NCBI GenBank assembly: GCA_026826555.1
Contig: JAKSZT010053769.1
Location: 2,014,505 to 2,078,504, forward strand
From: Tolypeutes matacus
Taxonomy: Eukaryota > Chordata > Mammalia > Cingulata > Chlamyphoridae
Direction of reading: 5' to 3'
DNA: 64,000 bases
The position numbers and the translations under genes are program-made. The stretch's first letter is position 1. Each line of letters begins with the position of its first letter. Below, one piece after another: positions 35,936 through 48,844 of this stretch. A model generated the notes under the pieces. It searched no databases and had not been told where the DNA came from. It was given only the letters and a program-made list of their open reading frames with translations.

Positions 35936-36786
35936 GAAGAGGTTTTGGAGGTGTGGAAGGAGAAAGGAGACTTCCCAGAAATGAGTCATGACTTATTAAG
36001 ACATAGACTTAGAAAATAAAATTATTTGGATTGATATTTAGCAGCTAACTTCTGGTACTCTGTTATCAACATTTTAATTACCACACTGAAAATAGCTGAC
36101 AAAAGAAGGTCCGGAAACTAATCTACTTTTATATTCACGAAAGAATTTTAACTAATTTGAAATGCAGATCATATCTAGTTTTTCCACTTATATTTTAATT
36201 TTTGGGATCTCCCTTAGATAATCTTCTGTGAGTATCATATAATCTGACGTAGAAAAATAAAACTGATACTGCAGAACCCTATTTCTAAAAAATAAAGGGA
36301 GAGTAGCCATCAATGGCTTTAATAGTTATCAGCACAATAAATCCATTTGTAGACAAGATATTCTACACATATAGCAGGCAAAACTCACGCAGAATTCCTG
36401 TATTAAACTCAAGGATGAATTTATTTTCTTAGAAAAGTGTGGTCCCTATATTGAGTCTGCCAAATGGATGGTAATTAGCACTAAATAGGTGTTTTTTGTC
36501 CCAAATTGGATGTCTTAGCTTCTCAATATTTTAAATCTTCTGAAGAGTTACCCCAAATAAAACTACTTTCATTTATTTATTCATTAATAGTAAATATTTT
36601 AAATTAAAGAGATGTAGTATTAATATTTTGAGCTACACTATTATACAAAGCTTCTGGAAAGCAAGCGTAAAGAAGATGTCTAATTTATTTTGTAATAATT
36701 GTGAATAATATAACTGAGTTTCTAGAGAAAATAATTCATGAAGGTATATCAGTTAGAGTTAAATGATATTTATTATTTCTATAGAG
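35936..36786. other. AT-rich sequence, nothing recognised
   Basis: About 850 bases without a classified repeat or gene. Confidence 0.4.
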
Positions 36787-37023
36787 AAGTGGTTGTCAAC
36801 CGGAGATAATTTCGCCCCACCCCCACCTCGCAGGAGACATCTGGCAATGTCTGGAGATATTTCTGGTTGTCACAACTTGGGGAGGCAGGGGGAAGCAAGC
36901 TAATGACATCTAGTGGGTAGAGAGCAGGGTTACTGCCAAATATCCTCTAATACACAGCAAAATCTCCACAACAAAGACTTATCTGGCCCAAAACGTTAAT
37001 AGAGCTGAGGTTGAGAATCCCCA
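36787..37023 (+). mobile_element. MER5A-type hAT/Charlie DNA transposon with 8-bp TSD
   Basis: A near-complete non-autonomous element of 237 bp. 'agtggttgtcaaccgg', 'ggagacatctggcaatgtctgg' in outline, 'ggttgtcacaactt', 'tgacatctagtgggtagag', 'caacaaagacttatctggccc' in outline and 'gctgaggttgagaatcccc' follow MER5A from end to end. Flanking octamers ctatagag (36779-36786) and ctataaag (37024-37031) match at seven of eight positions, as expected for hAT insertion. There is no transposase gene. It is long since immobile, fixed before placental orders split. Confidence 0.92.
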
Positions 37024-37031
37024 CTATAAAG

Positions 37032-37865
37032 TATGGTGATATAAATTAGTGTTTTTGAGATATATTAAAAAGCACAAGCTTAGGCAGATTGTACTTTGAT
37101 GATGCTTGTGACATTGCATATGTAATTTAATTCTCTGGACACAGTAATCCTGTTTCTTAATATATCTATATGTACCTAGTAAGTACTATTTCAGAAACAC
37201 CCATTTTCTAATTAAGCTTGCTTCTCTGAAATGTTATTTATTTTGTGTTTTAATTGTTTAATAACTTATTTCCAGTGGCATGTAAACTATATTAAGACCA
37301 ACACTTTGTTTACATATTTTATAATAATGAATTATTGGAATTTGTATTTCCTTTTACTATGATGGTACTTGTTAAATTACTCTTTAAATTTAAAAGCACA
37401 CTGTTTCCCTAAAATGGAATACTAATTTCTCAAACTCATTTTCTGAACAGAATGTTTGTGAAAAAAATATTAAAGCTCTAAATAATTATAAATTTTAAAA
37501 AAACAAATATAAGTAACCCATATAAATATCCCTAGTAAGTCACATTTTCTCCTTTATTTTTAATCAAATGTGAAAAGAACTTAGGCTTCTGTTTACTCCT
37601 TAGAGAATTCTTTTCATAAATAATATTAGCAGAGTTGAGGAAATACAGTTCCTTAAGATACTTATGCAAGAACAACTAGCATTCATTCTTTGATTAATTT
37701 CTAATTCTAACTGAGATATGAACCAAAACAATCAAATCAGCCATCTAGTCAGACATACTAACAGAATACTAAGGCATCTTCAGCAAAGGATCCTTGATTC
37801 ATTTCCCCCTTGGATTTATAGCTGATTTCTAATTATATGCAAAGTGATATAGTAAAAAAAAAAAA
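37032..37865. other. AT-rich sequence; oligo-A run
   Basis: About 830 bases, ending in an A run at 37854-37871. No gene or classified repeat was seen. Confidence 0.4.
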
Positions 37866-37871
37866 AAAAAA

Positions 37872-37965
37872 GTATGGGGTTGGGAGTCAGACAGAGCTGA
37901 ATTCCAATTCCATCTTTAATCTTAATTAGTTTCTCTGCACCTCTTTTTCAACATCAACATGTAAT
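37872..37965 (+). repeat. MIR SINE fragment
   Basis: 'ggggttgggagtcagacagagc', 'tgaattccaattccatc', 'ttagtttctctgcacctc' match the tRNA-like head and following part of MIR. A possible decayed 3' end appears at about 38370-38440 ('gtgaaattaagc', 'gtaagcactcagtcaa'). Confidence 0.65.
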
Positions 37966-38661
37966 CTCCATGTAACTTAAAGAGACTTTCTTGCTCTCAC
38001 CTTAATCAGACCCAGTACCCTCCCGAGGTCACTCTTTGATGGAAAACAATGTGGATTTTATGGAAGGTTGTGTGGAAATACAGAAGAAGCTATGGCCCAC
38101 ATGTTCCAAAGCAAAACACCTTGGCTCTCTCCTCTCACCTCTAGAGTCTCACTTCATAGTCCTTCTATCCAGGTAATCTGACTTTGCCTTCCATCTCACT
38201 TACCTTCTTCCCTTTAACTCTGCCCCCATCTTTCCACCTGTATGAGCGATTTCACTTCCCTTCAAGTTCACTAATTTTTCTTTCTCCCTCTTTAGAAGTG
38301 AAAGAGAGGGTATACTGTCCATTAAGTATAATATGGGGAAAACTGTAACTACTGCAGGGGCTGTTGTGAAATTAAGCTAAAGCCCTAAAAATATAGCCTA
38401 TACATATGTAAGCACTCAGTCAAAGGCAGTAAATTGTTAGTTCCCTGCTTCCTTGCATGGAAGCAAATCCCAAATTCCACAGGGAAGATGAAGATATAAA
38501 AACAGCTCCATGAAGACATTTAGGAAAAAATCTTGACTATTATCTGTCTTAGAAGCAAAGATAGAGCATTTTTCTTAAACTGCAAGGACAGCTCCTCTAG
38601 ATGTTATAACCTAAACATTGCCAGAATTCTTTGTAAGTAAATATTCGAAATTCTACCTTAG
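37966..38661. other. No gene recognised
   Basis: About 700 bases, including a pyrimidine-rich part (38100-38300) of L2-like composition that I could not assign. Confidence 0.35.
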
Positions 38662-38666
38662 GATGG

Positions 38667-39225
38667 TGTATTAGTCAGCCAAAGGGGTGCTAATGCAAAA
38701 TACCAGAAACTGGTTGGTTTTTATAAATGGTATATATTTGGGGTAGAAGCCCACAGTTACTAGGCCATAAAGCCTAAGTTACTTCCCTCACCAAAGTCTA
38801 TTGCCACGTGTTGGAGCAAGATGGCTGCCAACATCTGCAAGGGTTCAGGCTTCCTGGGTTCCTCTCTTCCCAGGGCTTGCTTGCCTCCGGACTCAGCTCC
38901 TCTGCTATCTCCACAAGGCCAGCTGTAGACTATCAGGCGAATGGCTCTCTCTCCCTGGGGCTTCTGCCAAGTCTAAGAGCTGTTTCTATTCCTATGTGTT
39001 CTTCTCCTATGTATTCACTTCCCAAGCTCCAGCTCAAAACTCAGTATCAGAACTCCAATTCTGTTCTTTGCCATGTCTTTTATCTCTGAGTGCCCACCCA
39101 CCAAGGGACAGGGACTCAACCCCCTACTGACATGGCCCAATCAAAGCCCTAATCATAATTTAATCACACCCAGAGGGACAGACCAGTTTACAACCATAAT
39201 CCAATAACTATATCAAACTACCACA
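38667..39225 (-). mobile_element. Solo MaLR-like LTR, family B, with perfect 5-bp TSD
   Basis: A 559-bp LTR in antisense with tg...ca ends, flanked by gatgg at 38662-38666 and 39226-39230. It is the sister of the copy at 14434-15092. The 100-bp length difference comes from indels in the middle. The overlapping plus-strand open frames of 109 and 93 codons (from 38801 and 38808) are LTR sequence and not genes. No retroviral genes are attached. Confidence 0.87.
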
Positions 39226-39230
39226 GATGG

Positions 39231-40045
39231 CAACCACTAAAATTACCCAGCTAACAGAGATAGACAATAGCATCTTTCCAAAGGGAATATTATATATAAA
39301 GAAAAAATCATGTTTCTCATCCAAATGGGCAATGAAAAACAAAAGAACCCATCCAACTCTTGGAAAACTCAAGTCAGTTAACAATTTAGCATTGTTTTTT
39401 ACTTCACACTGGGGTCAGGAGAATTTGAGACTCTGTCATGATTTGACAGGATCAGGCACAAGTTTTAACTGTGTCCCTAATTTCTTGTATATTTTAAAGC
39501 TTAAAGATTTTCTTGTATTGTAATAACATATTTTAATGCAACTTTATAATTAAGCATATGTCCCCTCTCCCAAAGGGAATATTCTTTCTTTTTAGGAAAA
39601 TAGATAAACTTCCATGATATACCATGCTATTAAGGTACTTTCTTTAATTAATTAATTAATTAATATCAAACCACTTCGCATTTTCCTTCTACAAAGAAAT
39701 AGGGTCAATCTTACTTCAGCAAAAGCTTTTTCTGAATATTCATTTTCATTGAATTACATAAAAAATAGATCATTAATAAGAAATAATATACTACACATAT
39801 TTGCTTTGGGCATTTCTCCATTCTTAACCTAATTTGCTTATCTGTAGAAACAATTATATGCACAATACATGTCCGTATTTTTAAAATTAATTATGCCTTG
39901 TATTTGCATAAGGTTACTCATATCTAGTCAGTACCAATATAACATGACACAGTAATAAACAAACAAGTGAATACTCATTGATATTTATGGCATATCAGGA
40001 GATTGAGTTTATGATTTGGAAGACAATATTAAATAATGTTTTGTT
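39231..40045. other. AT-rich sequence, (TTAA)n run
   Basis: About 800 bases. A simple (ttaa)n repeat lies at about 39645-39664. A 98-codon open frame at 39227-39523 has no recognisable features. Confidence 0.4.
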
Positions 40046-40049
40046 ATCC

Positions 40050-40480
40050 AAGGCTTCTTTTGTTTTAATCACACTTTCTCCTGACTCTTCGCCAACGTCT
40101 CTTTTTGCTATGTTGTGGCTTCCTGAAATCTACACTATAGGTGCCTGAATAACAGGTATTGACAAAAAAAATGAGTGAAATGAAATAAATACATGAATTA
40201 CCGAGTTTATTCTTTAGAAAATACTTTTGTCTTTGTTCATGCCATTTTTGACATTATCTTTGAAAAAGTCTTCTCCCATTTCTTCTAATTATACAAATCC
40301 TGTTGAGCAGTCATTTAATTCTGACTTTCTTGAAAAGGTTCTCTGGGCATAATAATCCACTCTGCTACAATTTACTCTTCTTAGGTTCAGTCCCATACAG
40401 TTTATCACTTACTTATGAACTGCTGTGTTCTCTGCTTTTGCGGTTAATACACCAAGATGTTTGATAATAATACCTAGAAT
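40050..40480 (+). repeat. Probable L2 LINE fragment
   Basis: A pyrimidine-richer segment with 'gaaaaagtcttctcccatt', 'gagcagtcatttaattctgac' and 'acagtttatcacttacttatg', which fit decayed L2 3' blocks ('gaagccttccctga...', '...cacttatcac...'). Weak evidence. Confidence 0.35.
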
Positions 40481-41385
40481 CTGGACTAATTGAAGAGATC
40501 CAAGCTTCTTGTTTTTTATACAAATATGTATAGCATAGTGCTGAAAAAATTTTCTAGGAACACACAGATCACACATATATCAAATCATAGTGAGCCTCTA
40601 CACTGTTTAGAATTTGTAAAAATATTAACATATTTATTATTTTAATTATTTATTTATGTAATTTATTTGACAACAATTTCTTGAGTACATATTATGCCAT
40701 ATATGGGGAGATGTAAAGATGGAGGGCATGGTGAAGATATTAGAAGATAATTATTGAAATGAATTTTAATATTTACCCATTTATTTTTCCTACTTTTATC
40801 TTAAACGATCTTTAGAAGATTGAAACCTAAGCAGTCTCTGAAGTCTTTTGTTAAAACTTCTGAAATTGGTACGTCCCTTTTTCCAAAATAAAGGTATCAC
40901 TGATATAGAACTCAGATTCTCAAGAACATTAACTTCCCTAAGTTCTTTGTGATGCAAAGGGCAAAATGGTAATTCACTTGAACTAAAAATAAATGAGTTT
41001 GTAGAGGATGAAGAATCAAAAAAGTCATTTCTGGAATTTCATTATAATAAGAATCTGTCAGATATTAATCTGTTCATATTCTTTGTTGCATAAACACTCT
41101 ACCTATATAATACACGTATATCTCCTATGTTTGCAATGCTGTTCCTAAATAAGAACATGGTAGAGCAAGGATAAACATATGCTCTACCTGTTATTACTAG
41201 GCATCCTCCCTCCCAATACTCAGTCACAGTCATAAATTATTGGTTAAGATATTTTACTGTTGAGTTCAGAGGCAGCCTCAGAATACCTCTCTACACAGTC
41301 CTATAAGCAGATACAACCAGTTGACTAATGTTGGTATACTTGTCAACACCTGGTCTAAAATAATGAAATTTACAGAAAGTAACAG
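40481..41385. other. AT-rich sequence, nothing recognised
   Basis: About 900 bases without a classified repeat or gene. Confidence 0.4.
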
Positions 41386-41389
41386 TCAA

Positions 41390-41485
41390 AGTGTCGGTCT
41401 TACAGTATTCTGCACTTTCAGTGCCTAGCACAGGACCTGCTTTAGGGTAGATAAGAATAAATATTGGTTGAATGAAAAATGTGAT
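41390..41485 (+). repeat. L2 LINE 3' end
   Basis: 'cagtgcctagcacaggacctgc' in outline then 'agaataaatattggttgaatgaa' in outline is the L2 3' terminus. Confidence 0.75.
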
Positions 41486-44400
41486 ACATTGGGGAATGAT
41501 CATTTAGCATAGCAATGCCATTACCACTCTTTAAATAACCCAAGTGGCTGCAAAAATTCTGAAAATAAATTTTGCTCATTTTGCTGCCACCAAATGCTTT
41601 CATAATTGTGTCCTCTTCAAGTTCCTTTTTTCTAAGAGATAACTCTAACCTCTCTCTTGTATCACAACAGCCAGTATAGACTAATCCAGCAAAGAAGGAA
41701 ACCTGCTTTCTAAAATAATCACATTTTATATATATTGCTCTGAGAAGCATCTTTAATTTTAAAATGGGAGCTAGTATGAATGAAATTAAGTATTCAACAT
41801 TTTATTTGATAATCAAGTGAGTAGGGATACAACCATTTAAGTGATAATCATTACACACGAAAATGTAATTCTTTGTCTCTACTGCCATACTGTAATTTTT
41901 TTAAAAAATCAGAAAGTAGAATGATCCACAAGAATTGACCTATGAAATGGGAAATCCAAGTGCCCTGAAAAACAAGAAAAGTATCCTGGCTCAGATACAG
42001 AATTTTCAAAATATCCATTAAATTTCTCAGGAATAATTCATTATCTTCTGGAAGTTCTTAGTTGGGAATAACTTTCTGGTACATAAAGTCAACATGGTCT
42101 TTTTCAAAGCATTGTCAAATCTCTCACCAGCACAGATTTCTATTACAAATCTGCAGTCTTCCGTTCAAGTGCTCACTCAATTTAGCCTGTGTTTACTTGT
42201 TCAAGTGTAAAGGGCAAAAAGGCATTTTCAAAATTTTTTTCTAAATTCCAATAATAGGCTGCTTAATAGCATCATAACTGACGTCTTAAAAATACCTAAT
42301 ATATTAATTGCCTTATACTTCAATCACATTTACTCTGTTTATATTTACTCTGATAAAGCAAACAACAGATATGAAAGGAAGATAAGTAGCCTGCTATAAA
42401 TTTAGAAAACTATTCAAGCATAAAAAACAATAAAAGTTTAAACTCATTAGGTAATTTTTTTTTTATTTTGAACAATATACCTATCATTTTAGTGGGAAAA
42501 GTTTCAAATAGAAAGAAAAAGAATTATCACCAATCTAATATTAATTGCCCTAATTAACATCTTGTTGTAGGAGTATATATCTTTATATATATATATATGC
42601 ACATACTTATGCACATGTTTCAATGGCATGCACATCCACAACAATTTATAGTTAATTTTGAGTTCCACTATTTCCAAGCAAAGTAAACTTAACAGATCAA
42701 AATTATAAATTCACTATTACAGAAGATCTCTGAATTGAGTGAAAATTAGAAGTTATTCATTTTTGCTAAATTAAATTAATTATCTATAGAATTCATAAAT
42801 GATACAATATGTACCATTAATAAATTCTTTTTAAAATATTAAATATATATTTGGTACAAAAATATGGAATAATATTTTTATTAATTAATATATGGAGAAA
42901 ATAAAATGCTTAGTTATTAAGAATGAAGCAAATGATACACAGTAGTGCTTTTTGAACAGTTAGAAGCAGCATCTTTTTTTTAATATAATTCTACTAGCAC
43001 ACCCAATATATAAAAGTTAGAATTTCTCTATTTGAAGATGAAGAAAAGATGAAATACTCAGTTTTCCTGCAATATCACCTCCAAACACATACAAAATTAT
43101 CTCTGAGAAAATACTGTTTTGACAAAGCACAGAAAATCAGGACCCAAGATTCTCTGCTCTCAGGCTCTTCCTGTCTAATGAGGGTTCACACTGAATTCAT
43201 TGACCATCTTAGGATAAATTCATTCATTATAATGTAACATTTGTGAAGGTAAGTTAGTTGATAGCTTAACACTAGAAACAGCATATATTTTCCACATTTC
43301 AAATAAAGTGCACTAAAATAAATAACATAGACATCATTTCCATTCATTTTAGTTAATATTATCAGATGCACATGATGCAAGAGAATTTCAATTTTTCTAT
43401 CTACAAAAACTCACCATGAGATTATAGTGAGGAAAAATGACTCTACTAATTTTTTACCACAATATATGTAAATATGTATGTATGCAATGGGATAGTTAAT
43501 ATGCGTTCTATATATGGAAAAACAATGATAAAAAATGGGTGGATATTGATCCAAAGATTGAAGTCATCTGAAACACTGCTTTTTTTCTGTAACAACTGAA
43601 AAAAGTAACAAGTACAACAAAATTCATTGTACCCTGAGCTTCAAGGCATTATTCAAATCAATCCCCCCACATAGATTTATTATTAGACACAATATAAAGT
43701 CTTAGATCACACAGTCCCCTGCATGTAAATTTCCAAGTGTTTTCCCAAAATAAGTAAGAGAAAAAAATAGCTTTGCAATATCTTTTCTTCTCAAACTCTT
43801 CTCTGATTTCAAAAGAAAAACAGGGGAAAAGAAAAACCTAAATTTTTAATATAACTCCATAAGTATCTTTGTACAAGGGATTTTCACCTATGTTAGAAAA
43901 TAAGTATATATTCTTTACATACATGCATATTTTATGGAGGAGTTTGGTGGTTTATTATGAAATAAGTAAATGTGATAGAGTTAAGGTGAATTTCTCTGAC
44001 ATCCATGGGCAGCATACAAAGGAAAAGATAATTTAACAATAGTTTGATAAACATAATATTAAATGATTATGAAGATGTCTCTACAAACTATACACAAAAG
44101 AAGCTTCATTTCTCTATAATTATGCACCATCTAGGACTTTTGATTTTTTTCTAACATCTTTATTGAATGTCAATTGCTATTTCCCTTCATGCAAATGCCT
44201 ATAGCTTAAAATCTAGGAATAGTTTCTTTTTTAGGAGCCATGTGCTTTTTCTTATTAAACTATATAGATAATGAAGACTACATACCTGAAATATTCCATT
44301 TTGCATTTCTCTGTGAAATATAAATGCTTTGCAGACTTTAATATCTTGTGTTTTCACATTTCTTTATTTGGTAAAAAACAAATAATGCACAATTATCAAG

Positions 44401-44815
44401 ACTACCCTTAATCTTGCTGCTCAATAATTGTCAATAGAGATCATTATGAAATTTATTTAAATTAATATGTGCATATGTGTTATGTTAATTTTTTTTTTTT
44501 TTTTTTTTTTTGGTGACATCCTTATCTTAGTGACCAGTTTTAGGGTTAAAAAAAAAAAAAAGTCTCTCTCCTACACACTGTTAAGCATCTCGTCACTCTT
44601 ACTAATCTCACAATTCATACATGTGATTTACCTCCTACAATATTACTGCTGAAATTTGGCCAAATTTTTGGCCTAAATCCTTCTCAAATATCCTTTTGCT
44701 AATTTCCATTTTGGCCAATCATTCTGGTGTTGCATTTCTACCATTCCTGTGCAGTTTGTACTTGTTTGCTTATGTCAGTGGTTTAAAACATATTACTTCT
44801 TTTGTTTTGAAATGT
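41486..44815. other. Long AT-rich stretch without a gene
   Basis: About 3.3 kb of strongly AT-rich sequence. It includes a (TA)n run at about 42581-42598, a possible old L1 scrap at 42465-42600, and a T run of about 21 at 44491-44511 followed 37 bases later by an A run of 14. No coding or RNA gene was recognised. Confidence 0.4.
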
Positions 44816-46720
44816 TTGCCAGAAAATTAAGCTTGGGATAGATGCTTAATAAATGATTGCTTACTAAGACAACTTCAAATTTTAAACATTTCCCAAAAGA
44901 AAATTAGATAACTCTTTAAAGTACAGAGTTCTACATACAATAGAAACTTGAAGCTTTTGAAAATATGTTGATTTATTATGGGGAAAACCACTTATAGGAG
45001 AATTATAATCAAACAACTCTGACTGGCTGAGATTGTTGTCTTATGACTTTTTGTTTTTCTAATGCCTAATATAGATTGGTAATTCTTTTTGAAAACCGAA
45101 TTGTGACAATTCTTACAGAAAGAGAGAAGGACATTTTTCATTTCCTATAACCTATGGTGATTTGAGGTTCCCAATTTTTTTAAAAGCCAGTAATATTTCT
45201 TCAGTAAAATACGCACACACAAGTAGTCTGTCAAAAAAAATTCTTTATGCATGAGACCCTTACACATGACCTTGTATAAATCAAGTTGGAAAAAAAACAT
45301 AACATGACAATAATAATGCAGAAGTTGATTAACATCATCTACAATCTTTTGTATATATATCATTTATAAATGATAATATAGAGCAAAAGTCTTATGAACT
45401 GCTTTATCTTTCTCTTTTGCAATTGTTGTAACATTCCTGAATTAAAGCTTTAAAAGAATTACAGTGGTTATGTAACTACATATTTTACTGCATATTCCAT
45501 AACTTGAAGAGCCCTTATAAATGAAATTTTTATTGAATATAAAAATTGAAAGAGCTAGATATTTGTATTTTATATCATGTGATCTATTAAAACATCTTAC
45601 AAACTAATTTTGCCATCCTTATTTTGAATTCATTATAAGTCTTGAAATTTTAGCTTATGGGCTATAAGTCATAAGATCCTCAGGACTTTTATTTCACATC
45701 AAAATCCATCAAGATCTAGTCAAACACCACAACCAAAATAATGATACAGTTATATAGATCGCTATATTTTAGTGCTTAAAACTCTATGCTTTAATTTAGT
45801 AATGATAAATGCTATCATACAGAGCAAAATGTTGTAAAGATTCTTAATATATTTGTTTAAGTAAAGAAAAATACATAGCAAGATAATGGCTTATGTTTCA
45901 AGGTTAAGCTCTCTCCAAATAATGACAAATAAAAATTATCTATATTAATGTAATTCAAAATATTCATGTTCTGAGGTAAAGATAACTGATATCCTATATT
46001 AGCTGGTCAAGACTATCTAATGAAGCAATATAATATGGTAAACTTTCATGCTTTGCATTCAGTAAATAGGTATGGTCAAATATATCACTTGAAAAAGATC
46101 AAATGTTTCCACTTTAGATGAGAGTTTGCTCCCTAAACACAAAACATTTAGCTCTTCTTTCAAGTTATTTGAATATTTCAGGCTTTATCCTGTCACAATC
46201 TCTTAAATTAATACTTGTACTCTATTTAAATAAGTGTCTTTAATAGGCTAATTTTTCAAAATATCTGATGTGATCTAAGGTTATATAGTCTAAAGAATCT
46301 CCCTATGCTCCTAAATATTTATGTTAGTAAACAAAATTGTAAAAGCCTATTTTTTATCAGACAATAAGCTGCACAGTATCAGCCCCTATAGCTGGGAAGA
46401 AAAATCAAGTAGACCATTCATTCTTCTCCATCATAAATTAAACAATTCTGCCACATAAGATTTTTGTATGACAAACTGAAAGTCTTTTTAAATGAAATAA
46501 AAGGCAATAGTATATCTGGTCAGTTTTCTCTCATGGTAGGATTCTAATTTTAAGAAATTGTGTTTAATCAATACTTTATATTGTTCATCATGTACAGCAT
46601 ATTCAAAATCTTCATATTACTTTAGCAATTCTGACCGTCATACAATATCAATTTATCTATAATAAAGCTACATTTATCAGAATACTTATGGGAGTGCATA
46701 ACTAGGGGGATATAATTTTT
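44816..46720. other. AT-rich sequence without a gene
   Basis: About 1.9 kb. A possible short L2/MIR end near 44835-44870 ('gatgcttaataaatgattgc') is the only hint of a known repeat. Confidence 0.4.
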
Positions 46721-46724
46721 ATTG

Positions 46725-47040
46725 GAGGATCAAAATGGTAATTTTGAGGAAATGGCATTTAAATTAAATTAGCCAGACAGAATATGGGAAAGGTGGTTCC
46801 AGTCAGAGGGGATAGCAGTGAGTGGGAAGACTCTAAGGTAAGAAAGGATTTTGCTTTTCAAAATACACTAAAAGATGGACTTTTTTGCTAAACGTACTTA
46901 AGGAATGATAGAGTGACTCAAGGTAAAGTTGGAACAGTAACCCTGGCTGAATTATGGGGGCTCACAGATAGGGAAAGAGGTTTGGATTGCCTCTTGATGC
47001 TATAAGAAGCCCCGTGAAATAGTTTGAACATGGGAGTAAA
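46725..47040 (-). repeat. L2 LINE fossil (antisense)
   Basis: 'gaggaaatggcatttaaat', 'gccagacagaatatggg', 'ggtggttccagtcagagggg', 'gatgctataagaagcccc' keep the order of the antisense L2 'ggtgacatttga...cattccaggcagaggga...' region. Confidence 0.55.
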
Positions 47041-47074
47041 GAAGTAATATTATAAAATAATTGATAATTAGATA

Positions 47075-47510
47075 TGTATATAATTATACAATTCTTACAT
47101 GCTCTTTTTAACAACATGCTTAAGTATCAACAGCAAAGATGCTTAAGTATCAAAAGTAAATATATCTCCAAGAACCTCCTATCAATATTATACCCTAATT
47201 TAACCACTGTTAAAACTTTGTGCATATATTTTCTTTGCTTATACAACCACAGCATATACAGGAAATAACGCTTGCTATTAGTTATTCTTTATTTTTTTAA
47301 AATGTGACCATATACTTCATGCTCTATGACGTATCATTTTTGTTAGCAAGATATAATAGAATACACACAATTGTAACTCATTCTTTAGGATAGCCATAAA
47401 GCATGCTTCAGAATAGAAGTATCCTACTTTACTCAAGCAATTCCCTACTAATGGTTATTTAGTCTCGTTTCCAGTTTTATAAATGTATTGTCTTTTGACT
47501 TTTAGCTCTA
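47075..47510 (+). repeat. Old L1 (L1M-type) 3' fragment
   Basis: 'tgtgaccatatacttcatgc', 'ggatagccataaagcatgc', 'caattccctactaatggttatttagtc' in outline and 'gtttccagttttataaat' follow the old L1 'ctgcatagtattccat...tcccctattgatggacatttaggt...tttccagttttt' order. A short local duplication of 'atgcttaagtatcaa' sits at about 47117-47152. Confidence 0.65.
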
Positions 47511-47624
47511 TTCTAAACCCAATCATAGTCAACAAAGGAATGAAACAGTGGAATAAGACTAACAATTAATAAATAAACACTTTCATCATGATTCTGTTAT
47601 CCAGTCTCAATTCTTCCCTTTAAG

Positions 47625-47825
47625 TAGGAAGTCAAGAAATTTTTCTTAAAGGACTAGGTAGCAAATATTTTAGTCTTTGCAGACTAAAGGGACTTTGTCC
47701 CAACTACTCAATTCTGATGCTTATAGTAGAAAAGCAGCTACAGACAAATACATAAACAAATGAGTGAAGCTGCGTCACAATAAACTTTATTTACAAACGT
47801 AGACAGATCCCTGATCTAAGCAAAC
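47625..47825. mobile_element. hAT (Charlie-group) DNA transposon fragment
   Basis: The same element type as 14289-15155 in the opposite orientation: 'tcttaaaggactaggtagc', 'aaatattttagtctttgcagac', 'caactactcaattctg', 'cacaataaactttatttac'. Terminal bases are decayed, and no transposase gene is present. Confidence 0.75.
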
Positions 47826-48840
47826 CTGGGGGAATTTTTAAAAATAATTTAATTATCTTATAGCATTACATATATTCATGAAACAGAACATTTTACCAAG
47901 CTTTCACCAGTACCACATTACTAACAGGGAAAAAAATGTTTGTCTCTGAATGATCATGGGTTTCATATTATTCTTTATCTCAAGGTAGCCCATACATTAT
48001 AAGTAGAATGCATATATAGCCATGTCAAATTGACCTTTTCCCTTACCTTAGAAAGTTTTCACGCAGCTTTTTTAAGAACTGCACTTATTCTGCTTTGCTT
48101 CCCAAACATGGAGATAAATATGTTCCCTGACAGCCTGACTTTTTCTGAGGCAGCACTCAATTTATCACTCATCTCCTAGAGCACTTTTTCCAAATCCTGA
48201 CAAAAACATCCCTGAAATCTTCAGAGGAGAAAAATAAACCCCCCTCTCAGGCCCTATAAATTACCACCAAGGATAGCCATGAAAAAAATAAGAATGGATC
48301 CTGATTCATGCTTTTGGAACATTTTATAAAAAGGCAGCTCATGCTCCCAAGGCATTCAGCAGAACTTAGACCAAAGCAAATCAGGCAGGAAACACAAGTA
48401 TGTTCTCTTTTGAGCCAAATTTTTTTTATAAAAAGCCAATTATTGGAAATCTCTGAGCAGAACAAAGCTGGTGCTTTGCCACCTCTCCTAAGACTACTTC
48501 CTTCAAATTAAGACAATTGGGCGGGGGGAAAAACGAACTACTTGGAACACAAAAGCAGAGCCATTGTTGCCAGAAGGACTTAGTAAAAATGCACTTAGAG
48601 TTCTTGAGAGCACAGGAAAACACATTAGCCCTGATTGGTTTAGAAGATAGCTGACTTAAAAGCTTCTGTCTTTAAGGAAGATGTGGTGTACGTAACTTGA
48701 TGTACCATGATGGGAAGCAGAGCCAAAACTATTTTGTGTGTGAAGGGAAAATAAAGAAAACCTACAGGTGACTGAAGGAGTTGCCCACTTTCATTGCAAT
48801 CGTTTGTTCACAAATAATGTAAAAACTATGGATGGCACAC
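47826..48840. other. Single-copy-looking sequence, no known repeat
   Basis: About 1 kb that resembles no repeat family I know. The 48260-48660 part is of higher complexity than its surroundings, with no poly-A tails or decayed consensus blocks. Nested open frames on both strands (67, 72 and 65 codons) lack recognisable features. A conserved non-coding element is possible but unproven. Confidence 0.35.
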
Positions 48841-48844
48841 AAAT

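Noticed and set aside
38801..39130. 109- and 93-codon open frames
   Set aside because: They lie entirely inside a solo MaLR-like LTR with intact target-site duplication, so they are repeat sequence.
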